Shown: piece by piece, positions 40,113-49,270 of the stretch | How positions within the stretch are numbered: position 1 is the first letter of the stretch | Layout of the letters: each line of letters begins with the position of its first letter | Assembly (NCBI GenBank): GCA_022009835.1 | Contig: CP091726.1 | Location: 372,001-436,000, forward strand | Direction: 5' to 3' | Length of the DNA: 64,000 nucleotides | From: Bacilli bacterium | GTDB lineage: Bacteria > Bacillota_I > Bacilli_A > RF39 > UBA660 | Notes under the pieces: model-generated | The model's input: only the letters and a program-made list of their open reading frames with translations | Told to the model about the DNA's origin: nothing | The model's database searches: none | Position numbers and translations under genes: made by a program

Positions 40113-40587
40113 ATGGATAAAAGATAATCTAATGGATAAATTAATAAAAATATTTGGTTTCAGTACAATAGGAGGATTAGGATTATTTACTGGCTATACA
40201 ACTTTAGATAGTACAACAGTAATAGGTGATGGAAATTTTACTACTGGTTTGATATTACTTGATATTGGTCTTGGAATTACTTTTTCACCTACTGTTGGGA
40301 CATTGGATTCGTCTGAAGAACCTGATTTAATTATAAGAACAGAAGATAATAATAATTATGCAAAAGTGGAGGCTAGAGCTCAAAAAATATATGATACATT
40401 TCATAAAGGGCATAATATTGATTATAAACCCGCAGTTTTGATTGTTGATACACCGGAAAGGGCACAAGCTTTAAGTGAATTGTTTTCTATGTTCAATAGT
40501 AAGGAAGAAATGTATACGTATTTAACTGCATTACAAATGGTCCTAGAAGAAATGGTAGAAGAAAAGAAAAAAAGATACCAAAATTAA
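40113..40587 (+). CDS. Hypothetical protein with N-terminal hydrophobic pair
   Basis: Not recognised. GAGGAGTG precedes ATG 40113; the A4 at about 40,119 needs one fewer base, giving MDKDNLMDKLIKIFGFS. Two weak hydrophobic stretches rich in Gly and Thr (TIGGLGLFTGYTTLD, LILLDIGLGITF) then a soluble domain of about 95 residues with EARAQKIYDTFHKGHNIDY and a Glu/Lys tail. The pattern would suit a small membrane-associated accessory protein. Confidence 0.45.
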
Positions 40588-40630
40588 AAAAATTGGAAAA
40601 AAATAATTGAGTAAGGGGTAATTATTTGAA

Positions 40631-41682
40631 ATGAATTATAAAAAGTGTTTTTGTAAAGAGATATTTGATTTGGAATTAAAGAATGAGGGAATAAATAATG
40701 TTAAATTGAAAGTATTACCATTGTCTTTTATGAATAGTTCAGGTTTTGTTGTACCTAATATTGAAAAAGTCTAGTTATGAAATAGTTATTAATTCTAGTA
40801 GTTATTCTAAATTGAACGAAAAAGATAAAATGTTTTATACATGTGTAACTTTGTTTCATGAAATTGAACATATAAAAACTTTTGAAAAGACAAAAGATGA
40901 AAAATTTTATGATTATGAGCATTTTATTTCTTTATTGGAATATATAACGTATTTAGAAAAAGTATAATATACCATTTTAATAAAAATTAATTTAGGTATA
41001 AAGTCTAGGCAAATAATTATGAAGGCACTAAGTAGAAATTATAAGGTTTCTTCTGGTGAACTTAAATGTTCTTTAGTAGGATATGAGAAAGCTAGAAATA
41101 ATAATCTGATTAAAAATGATGGTAATATTGATATTATACTTAAATCATTGAGATTTTTTTAAATAGTAATATGCAGTTATATTATGATGAAGGAAAAAAA
41201 TACCTGTTGATAAGTTTAAATTATTTATAGTTAAAACCATGAAATATATAAAAAAATATCCAGAACTATTAAAAAGAATATAAAAATTTTTGAATAACTT
41301 TTTTTGATGTTAATGGTAATATAAAAGAAGCATATGATATATATTTAGATATTAATGAAGAAAAATCGTGATTTTTTTATGGTAAATTTTTTTAATTAAT
41401 TTATTATCTGTTTCTATGATAACTGAAAAAGTTTATATTATCTCTTTATGATAAAGAATATAAGAATTATATTGAAAAAAATTAATTAATAATTATAATG
41501 AAAGTATAGTTAATTATTTTTCAAAATATAAAAATTAGGTACTATATTTATTGAAGATGAAAAAGATATTGTATGAAAATCTAAAAAAATATTGTTGTTA
41601 AGATCAAAAAAATCTTAATGTCTTATCTGAAAAAAATGTAATATTAAAAAAAGTTCACAAGAATGATAATATAAATATTTAG
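40631..41682 (+). CDS. Zincin-like protein with HExxH motif
   Basis: Reconstructed soluble protein of about 340 residues. VTLFHEIEHIKTFEKTKDEK near residue 78 is a good gluzincin-type HExxH (HEIEH) followed by a downstream Glu-rich region (YEHFISLLEYITYLEK) that may hold the third ligand. No signal peptide, so a cytoplasmic peptidase or inactive homologue. Frame breaks at A5 near 40,767, then A/T runs near 40,960, 40,975, 41,155, 41,195, 41,275, 41,286-41,310, 41,370-41,395, 41,430, 41,475, 41,530 and beyond, so the C-terminal two-thirds is uncertain. No match to IrrE/ImmA was certain. Confidence 0.5.
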
Positions 41683-41704
41683 AGAAATCATGATTTCTTT
41701 TTTT
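41683..41704 (+). terminator. Terminator
   Basis: AGAAATCA / TGATTTCT palindrome followed by T run; same stem sequence as at 39379-39407. Confidence 0.8.
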
Positions 41705-41714
41705 AATCTTTCTA

Positions 41715-41723
41715 TGCTATAAT
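41715..41723 (+). promoter_or_regulatory. Extended -10 promoter element
   Basis: TGCTATAAT, an extended -10, about 45 bases ahead of the second VirB2-like gene. Confidence 0.55.
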
Positions 41724-41768
41724 TAGGTTATAGTGATTTATTGTGCTTGATTGGAGTGAAAAAGTAAA

Positions 41769-42688
41769 ATGAAAAAAAGAAATTATTATTAAGTTTAACT
41801 GTTATTATATCAATGATTTTTGGTGTTAATATTGTTAAGGCTGCTGATGCCTGTTATGTTTGTCAATCTACTGGTGAGTATGTTTGGGGTGATACTTCAA
41901 AATCAACTTGTCAAAATAATGATTGGAAACTTATGAGTGATATAACAAAAAAGAAAAATTGTAAATACGATTGTTCAGATAAGAATAGTTGTGATAAAGG
42001 TATTTGGTTGGCAAAATGTGAATATGTTCAACTTGGTGGTAATGAAAAAATATATTTGTATTATAATAATTATTTAAAAAAAGTAGTTGTTGGAAATGAA
42101 ACCATTGAAGGATTACAAAAAAGTTGGGGATTTGGTGGTACTTGTAAGTATGGTGATGGAATTGATTTGAAAGAATTGATTAATCAGTATAATACAGGCT
42201 CTTCAACTAATAAAGGATGTCCAGGAGCTATTTATTATAAAAAAGAAGCTGTTAGTGGTGGACAAGGAGTAGGAACTTGTTATGAATTTTCACTTTCTTC
42301 AAAGGGAACTGATTTTAATAGTAATAATACTAGTGATAAATATTATAGTTTAGTAACGGATGGTAAAGTCGTAGAAACCGATAAAAAAAATAATGACCCA
42401 ACATCTTGTGGTGATTTATTAGGTAAAGATGTTATAGATTTAATTAATGAAGTTATGAAGTGGGTTAGAATTGCTGTGCCTTTATTATTAATCGGTTTTG
42501 GAATTATGGATTTTAGTAAAGCAGTTTTTGGTTCAAAAGAAGATGATATGAAAAAGTCAAGGGAAACATTTATAAAGAGAATAATAGCTGCTGTTTTGGT
42601 TTTCTTATCACCAATGTTTGTTAATTTGATTCTTGATTTAGCAAATAATGTTTGGAGTTGGATTACTCCGGATAATTGTATTAAATAA
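41769..42688 (+). CDS. Secreted Cys-rich ectodomain fused to VirB2-like C-terminus
   Basis: About 306 residues. Signal peptide (KLLLSLTVIISMIFGVNIVKA), a Cys-rich outer domain (ACYVCQSTGEYVWGD, CKYDCSDKNSCDKG, YGDGIDLKEL, GTCYEFSLSS), then a two-helix VirB2/TrbC-like unit: WVRIAVPLLLIGFGIMDFSK, loop GSKEDDMKKSRETFIKR, IIAAVLVFLSPMFVNLILDL. The unit parallels the smaller gene at 39,032. One frame break at A7 41,772-41,778 (needs one more or two fewer). The combination suggests a surface-displayed subunit of the channel or pilus. Confidence 0.7.
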
Positions 42689-42702
42689 AAGGAGGAGTTT
42701 TT

Positions 42703-44800
42703 ATGTTGACATTAAGTGTTGTGTCTATAGTAAGAGATGCAATTAGGGGCCTTATGTTATCATTATGTAATATTGTGTATCAATTGATTTCTTTTTTTCT
42801 TTCATGTGTTTTTATCAATTAGGAAGTACAACTATAATAACTAGTGATGTAAAGGCAATATTTTTCTAGAGTTGGGTTAATTATAGGAATTTTTTTATGG
42901 TATTTAGAGTGACTTTTGCTTTTATTCAATATATCGTTAATCCTGATGTAATGTTTGATAAACAAAAAAAGGTGCTGCTAATATAATAAAGAAAAATAAT
43001 TATTTCTATAGTATTACTTGGAAGTGTACAATTTTTTTGTTTGATTTTGCTTTTAAAGTTCAGCAGCAGATATTAGATTCAAATGTTTTAGAGAAAGTCA
43101 TACTTAATACCGATGATGACGATTATTATAACAAAAGAAAATTTTTGGACGAAAGCTAAGTGCAACTATTTTTACATCATTTTATAGGATAAGAGATGAT
43201 GCACCAAGTGAAGACGATGCTGATATTTATAATATATGTAAGGATTTAATAAATGGAAATGAGGCTATTACTTCTTTAGAAGAAGAAATTGAAAATAATA
43301 ATTCTTTTGATAGAGCTTTTGCTTGTTTAACCAGCAAGGCTAAATATAATAAAAAGTGAAAATGTAGAAGATGTTTTAAAAGCAAATGATGATACAAGTG
43401 AAGAATATATAGTTAACTTTGATGGTGATGGCATTTTAGCTGCAATAGTAGGACTTGTTTTATTGTATGTAGGATTTATGTTTACTTTTCAAGCAGGCAT
43501 AAGGTTAATTCAATTATTATATTTAGAAATAGTTGCTCCTATTCCTATTATAATGTATGTAACTCCTAAAGGGGAAGATAATTTAAAGAAATGGGGAACT
43601 CAATGTCTTACAACTTTTTTTGGATTTCTTTTTTTAAGAGTAGCAATAATTTATTTTGCTATGTTTGTAATTAATATTATTAAGAATGATCTTGTTAGTT
43701 TGTTTAATTTTGGAAGTTTATATGATTTATATATTAAGTGCGTAATGATTATTGCGACATTATTGTTTGTTAAGAAAGTACCAAGCTTATTGAAAGAAAT
43801 ATTCCCTTCTATTGGTGGTGCCACTGCATTAAGCTTCGATTTAAGTAAAAAAGCATTTAAGGAAACTATGAAGGTTGGTTATAATGCGACTCCTATAGGC
43901 TGGGGATTAAGGGCTGGAAAGTCTATTGGAACTGCTATTGATAGAAAAAGATATGATTTACCTAAACCAAGAGGAAAGTTTGGTCAAGCTATTGATAAGT
44001 GGCTTCCTGGACAAGCAGAAGCAAGAAAAAATAGGGTTCAAGCTCAAATTGAAGCTAATCAAAGAGAAGATATGCTTAAGAAAGGTGCAGGGTTGAATGC
44101 TAAATATGCTAAAGCTGATGATTTAGTCGCTGAATTTAAAAATAGAGAATACAAGGAAAGTTATATGAATTTAAGAAAGGCTAAAAAGGCTAATGGTGAA
44201 GCAGAACTTGAATTAGAAGCAGTTAGATCTAACTTAAATACAGCTATGGCTTCAGGAAATAGAGAAGCAATTGAAATAGCTAAAGAAAGATTAAAAACTG
44301 CTACTGATAATCTTCATTCTGCACAAGGAAATCTTGAACTTGCTAAGACTAGACACGAAAGCAACAAAAAGATATATAGGAATGATGCTGAAATCGAAAA
44401 TGCTTATAAGTATTATGCAGATACTCATTCTGAAAGAAAAGATTATGATAGAGAAATGCCTGATTTAGGTGAGCAATCACAACAAGAACAAATTAATGAA
44501 ACTTTACAAGAAATCTTACGTAGACAATCTGGTAACACTACTACTAATGAATCTGGTGAACAACATACAGATTCTAGTCAAGAAACAAATGATTATACTA
44601 TAACTCAACCTGATGTACAAGCAAGGGTTGATAATATAACAGGTGTTTCTAGAGATAGTGCAAGTTCTAATGGAGCTCCTACTGAAGATAACAGTTTATT
44701 AGGCGAACTTGCTGATCAAGTCGAACAAGAAAGATTAAGAAATGAAGTTTTAAATAATTTGAGAAATGATAACAATGGCAATAATAATGGAAATAGATAG
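42703..44800 (+). CDS. VirB6/TrbL-like channel protein with long coiled-coil tail
   Basis: Polytopic inner-membrane protein, the usual core channel of type IV secretion. Several helices in the first 370 residues, including LAAIVGLVLLYVGFMFTFQA and IQLLYLEIVAPIPIIMYVTP, then a helix pair, FPSIGGATALSFDLSK, and a cytoplasmic tail of about 270 residues rich in Lys, Glu and Gln (LELEAVRSNLNTAMASGNRE) predicted to be coiled coil, ending in an Asn-rich stretch. GGAGGAG precedes the start. The first 250 residues are frame-broken near 42,795, 42,863, 42,890, 42,965, 43,000, 43,030, 43,140 and 43,350; from 43,463 on the frame is open. Confidence 0.75.
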
Positions 44801-44823
44801 AATAAAAAGGAGTGTGATACATA

Positions 44824-45147
44824 GTGAATGGTTATTTAGTACCTGCTAATGCTAAAAGGGGTACATTGATATTTAATATGTTTAGACCTATTGATTTGAT
44901 AATGTTTGGTGTAGGTGCAGGATTATCATTGTTACTTTTGATGATAGTTCAATCAGATAGTACAGTACTTGTATTATTATCTTGTTTACCTGTTGGTATA
45001 ACTGGGTTATTAGTAGTACCTATACCTAATTATCATAATGTACTTTGCGCATTACAGAGTGTATTAAGGTTCTATAAAGAAAGAAGAAATTATATATGGA
45101 GAGGTTGGTGTTTTTATGACGAGCTTGCAGACAACAGTAAAAAATAA
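44824..45147 (+). CDS. PrgI-family membrane protein (VirB3-like)
   Basis: Small type IV secretion membrane protein, 107 residues, with two helices (LIMFGVGAGLSLLLLMIVQ, VLVLLSCLPVGITGLLVV) and the ending FYKERRNYIWRGWCFYDEL, typical of PrgI. It begins at GTG after AAGGAGTG. The end overlaps the VirB4 N-terminal gene by 32 bases, as prgI and virB4 usually do. Intact. Confidence 0.85.
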   Translation: MNGYLVPANAKRGTLIFNMFRPIDLIMFGVGAGLSLLLLMIVQSDSTVLVLLSCLPVGITGLLVVPIPNYHNVLCALQSVLRFYKERRNYIWRGWCFYDELADNSKK

Positions 45148-45679
45148 TTCTAAATATACTGAAGATTGGTTACCTATTAGAAATATATCTAATGGTATGA
45201 TTGTTTTAGAGAATAAGAAAAAAGTAACGGGTGTTAAGATAAGGCCTAGAAATATCTTTATTCTAGATCAAAGTAGTCAAGATAGTACTTTAATTGCTTT
45301 TAAAGAATTTCTATAATACTATTGATTTTTGAGTTTTTGGTTAATTTCTGCTGATCGTCCTGTTGACTTGAATAATTATTTAGCAAGATTACAACTTTTG
45401 TATAATCAGACTTCGAATCCTGCTGTTAGAAAACTTATTAATCAGGATATAGATAAGGCTAATGATTTTATGAATAATAATATTACTGATACTGAGTATT
45501 ATATATTATTTAAGGAAAAAAATGATGATTTGATTCAGAAGAGACTTAGGACTTTAATTACTGGCCTTGCTAATTCTGGATTGGAGGCTGTTCAGGTATC
45601 TAATGATGATTTAAGAGTTATATTAGATAATTTCCTTAATAGCGGAATGACTACTAATTTTGGGACGGTGATTGCGTAA
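45116..45679 (+). CDS. VirB4 N-terminal domain, separate gene
   Basis: About 187 residues matching the N-terminal domain of Gram-positive VirB4/TraE-like ATPases: EDWLPIRNISNGMIVLENKK, VKIRPRNIFILDQSSQ, FWLISADRPVDLNNYLARLQ. It ends VIA and its TAA overlaps the ATG of the ATPase part (TAATG); no homopolymer lies at this junction, so the division is probably real. Within it, the frame breaks near 45,312 (CTATAA, not a run) and at T5 45,325-45,329. Works with the next gene. Confidence 0.75.
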
Positions 45680-47468
45680 TGAAGTTTAAAAGTGAATTAG
45701 CTCCGAAAGGATTACAATTTAATCCATCTGATTTTGTTATTAGTGATAAGTATGCAACTATACTTACTGTAATATCTTATCCTAGATTTATTGGACCTGG
45801 TTATTTATCTAATTTAACTAACATGTCTGGTGTAAAGGTAGTTATAAAGCATATACCTGTTCCTTTTTTTCTGTTCTTGCTAAGATGTTAAATAAAAGAA
45901 ATTTCTGATTTAAGAAGTAGATATCAACAGGAGAAAGATAGAACAATTCAAGAAAGAATAAGACAAGATGTTGATTCGTTAGAATATTTTATTCAACAGT
46001 TTACTGCATCACAGGCTAAAACTTTTGATTTTCAAATGCATATAATGATTACTGCTAATACAAGAGAAGAACTTGAAATGAAAAAGGTTAGTATTAAAAA
46101 AATTATATGGATGCTATGGAACTTAGAGCAGTACCTTTAAGATTTGAACAAGAAAGAGTTTTGAAATCAATACTTCCTATATTTGAAAAACAACCTATTG
46201 AGGATAGAATTGGTACTCCAATGCCTTCGCCAACTATGGCTGCGATGTATCCGTTTATTTTTGATAGTATAAAGGATGATGGGTTATCGACATTACTTGG
46301 TGTAGATTTTTCTGGTGGTGTAGTTCTATTTAATCAATTTTTATATCAATTAAAGAAAGAAAGTAACAGAAATAATGCTAATATGATTATATTAGGTACT
46401 TCTGGTAGTGGTAAATCTACAGCGGCTAAATTGATACTTCGTAGTCATATTAGAAATGGTTATCAGATAGTAGCGGTTGACCCTGAAGGTGAAATTAGCG
46501 AAATGACCAAGATGTATGGTGGCGATGTTGTTGATTTAGGTAAAGGTGGAGAATATGGTATGGTAAATCCACTTGAAGTAATAATGGATGCTGATGAGTC
46601 TGAAATTAGAAATGGTCTTGGTTATACTGTTTTAAATAAAACTTTACAATCTTTGAAAGCATTTATGAAATATTATTCTCCTGATATAGAAGAAGATGTG
46701 TTAGCTTTATTTAGTGGTGTTGTTCAAGATACTTATGCTAGATTTGGTATAACATTTACATCTGATTTTTCAAAATTTACTTCTAAAGATTATCCTATAT
46801 TTAGTGATGTTTATGTAACTGTAACTAGTAGATTAACATCTATGACAGAGAAGACTCATGAAAGAGATGTAATGGAAAGACTTGAATTAAAGTTAAGACC
46901 ATTAGTAAGAGAACTTCAATATTATTTTAATGGTCATACTTCAATTAATACTGAGAGTTCGTTTTTAGTATTTAATATTAAAGAACTTATGAATTCTGAT
47001 GCTAATATTAGAAATGCTTTATTATTTAATATTCTTAAGTTTGCTTGGGGATTATGTTTAAATCCTAATGTTAATACTGTATTATCTGTTGATGAAGCTC
47101 ATGTATTATTAGGGGCTAAAAATGAACTTGGTGCAGAGTTTCTAGCGCAAGTTCAAAGAAGAGCTAGAAAGTATAATACTGGAACTATAATTATAACACA
47201 ACAACCTTCGGATTTTGTTGCTGATGGTATATTGATGCATGGTAAAGCTATATTTGATAATTCTTCTTATTACTTGGTAATGGGATTGAAGAAGCAAGCA
47301 GTAGAGGATTTATCAATGTTAATAGATTTAAATGATAATGAAAAAGAATCAATAAAGAGATTTAGTCAGGGAGAGGCTTTATTTGTATGTGGTAATAGAA
47401 GAATGCAAGTAAATGTTATTGTAACTGAAGAAGAGTTAGAATCGTTTGGTTCTGGTGGTGGTTTATAA
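45679..47468 (+). CDS. VirB4-type ATPase, C-terminal part as its own gene
   Basis: Energises type IV secretion. About 595 residues with Walker A LGTSGSGKSTAAKLI near 239, then DPEGEISEMTKMYGG, Walker B TVLSVDEAHVLL near 468, an arginine-finger region VQRRARKYNTG and TIIITQQPSDF. It begins MKFKSELAPKGLQFNPSDF, in the middle of what is normally one VirB4 chain. Frame breaks at T7 near 45,868, A4 near 45,894 and A7 46,091-46,097. Coupled to the N-terminal gene by TAATG. Confidence 0.88.
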
Positions 47469-47490
47469 TCACTATTAGGTGGTGAATATT

Positions 47491-48267
47491 ATGAATGAAG
47501 AAGAAACAAAAGAAGTAAAAACAAAAACTTTATGGAATATGATGTCATTAAAGACTAAATTAATTGTTATAGGAAGCTCTTTAGGTTTCTTTTTCATCGT
47601 TATATTTATTTGTGTTATTATTGCTCCACTTATGGAAATTGGGGTAATTGATATTGGTAAAGGTGGGCCTAATGGTAGTTATCCTCTTGATTATTCTGAT
47701 ATTGGGGAGTCTGCGACTTATTGGTGGCCAATTGGAAGTGCTGATACAAGAAATGTTAAGGGTGTATTAGTGGCAGATGGTCTGCCAGTTTCTACGACAA
47801 TTTCTTCTTATTTTGGAAATAGAAAAGATCCTTTTACTGGTGTTGCCAGTAATCATAGTGGTACTGATATTGCGGCGAATGATGGTAGTGTTGGTACTAT
47901 TAATATAATTGCTGCTAAAGAAGGAACTGTTATATATCCTGCTGCTGGTGATGTTACTAGTTGTCCATCTAATTCTAATTTGGATGTTTGTGGTGGTGGT
48001 TATGGTAATTATGTGATGATAGAACATGGTGATGGTACTATTACTTTATATGGTCATATGGCTGCTAATTCTATTACTGTTACTGCTGGTAATCCTGTTA
48101 TGCAGGGACAAGTAATTGGTAAAATGGGTAGTAGTGGCCGTTCTACTGGTTCACATTTACATTTTGAAGTGAGGGTCAATGGTAGTAGAGTTGATGGGTT
48201 AAACTATGTATCGATGAATAATCCTAGACCTGTTATTGATAATAGTTCTGATGATGAGGATATTTAA
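47491..48267 (+). CDS. M23-family peptidase, membrane-anchored
   Basis: Cell-wall endopeptidase for passage of the secretion apparatus. One helix (LKTKLIVIGSSLGFFFIVIF) then an M23 (LytM) domain: ISSYFGNRKDPFTG, SNHSGTDIAA (first zinc His/Asp), VMIEHGDGTITLYGHMA and GSHLHFEVRV (HxH). All catalytic residues are present. 259 residues from ATG 47491 after GGTGG. In Gram-positive systems the corresponding protein is often a VirB1-like lysozyme/NlpC protein, here replaced by M23. Intact. Confidence 0.9.
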   Translation: MNEEETKEVKTKTLWNMMSLKTKLIVIGSSLGFFFIVIFICVIIAPLMEIGVIDIGKGGPNGSYPLDYSDIGESATYWWPIGSADTRNVKGVLVADGLPVSTTISSYFGNRKDPFTGVASNHSGTDIAANDGSVGTINIIAAKEGTVIYPAAGDVTSCPSNSNLDVCGGGYGNYVMIEHGDGTITLYGHMAANSITVTAGNPVMQGQVIGKMGSSGRSTGSHLHFEVRVNGSRVDGLNYVSMNNPRPVIDNSSDDEDI

Positions 48268-48277
48268 GGGAGATAAA

Positions 48278-49153
48278 ATGAAGAAAGATGATATTAAAAC
48301 ATTTATTACAATAATTATAATATGTACTTTAATAGTAGGATTGGTTCTAATACTGAATAGAAAGAGTAATAGTGAAAAATTAGAAGTTGTTAATGATTAT
48401 AATAGCTTTTTTTACTACAACTAATTATGTTAATAATTTTTTAAGTTATTCTAAAGATTCTAGTAAGTTATATGATGTTATATATAGTAGTTATATAGAT
48501 GATAATAATATTACTAAAGATAATATTTTTTTAATTATATTAAATCTTATCAAGGTGATGTATCTATTAAAGTTACTGCTATGAAATATGTTAAGGTAAA
48601 AGATAATTATATTTATTATGTTAAAGGTAAATTATATCAAAGTACTTTTGATAGTGTTGAAGTTATAGAAGATAATTTTGAGGTAGTAGTGTTAGTGGAT
48701 ATTGATACTTCTTCTTATAGTATATATCCTATAGATGATAATGATTATAAAGATATAATTAATGGTATTAAGAAAAATTAAAATAGATAATAATTCTAAT
48801 AATGTTGTTAAGACATCTAGTTCTATAAGTAAAGAACAAATGTGTGTTGTGTATTTATCTGATTATATAGATAAATTAAATAATGATATTAATTCTGCTT
48901 ATGATGTATTGAGTAATAGTATGAAGGAAAAAAATATGTATCTTTAGATAATTTTTAAAGTGTATATAAATAATAACTTAAATAGAATTACAACTGATGC
49001 TGATAAGTGTTCTTTAGAGAAAGTTAAGAATAAGAGAATATATACTGTTTTTAGATAAAAAAATAGTAATAAGTATGTGTTTGTTGAAACGAATATTATG
49101 AATTATAAAGTTGATTTTTTTATTTGTACGATAATAGTGTTGAAAATAAATAG
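48278..49153 (+). CDS. Hypothetical single-helix protein, possibly VirB8/TcpC-like
   Basis: About 288 residues: short cytoplasmic head, one helix (FITIIIICTLIVGLVLIL) and an extracytoplasmic domain of about 240 residues. The size, topology and position between the wall peptidase and VirD4 fit a VirB8/TcpC-like core protein, but sequence support is weak (YIYYVKGKLYQSTF, KYVFVETNIMNYKVDFYLYD). Frame breaks at T7 near 48,408, T7 48,525-48,531, A5 near 48,774, A6 near 48,929, T5 near 48,952, A7 near 49,057 and T7 near 49,114. Confidence 0.5.
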
Positions 49154-49270
49154 CAGGAAGTGTTATTTATTTTTCTTCTTTAGTATGAAAAAAATGAGAA
49201 TTAAAAAGCATTTACAATTTAGAGTATTAATGCTATAATAATGTTAGTATTTTTGGAGGAAGAACGAAAA
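49154..49270 (+). promoter_or_regulatory. Gap with TATAAT box ahead of virD4
   Basis: Contains an inverted repeat AAATAA ... TTATTT with T run just after the preceding stop (likely a terminator, about 49,146-49,182), a TATAAT at about 49,235 and the GGAGGAAG site of the virD4-like gene. Confidence 0.5.

Noticed and set aside
47767..48027. Minus-strand reading frame inside the M23 gene
   Set aside because: Ile/Thr/Arg-rich shadow of a gene with clear catalytic motifs.
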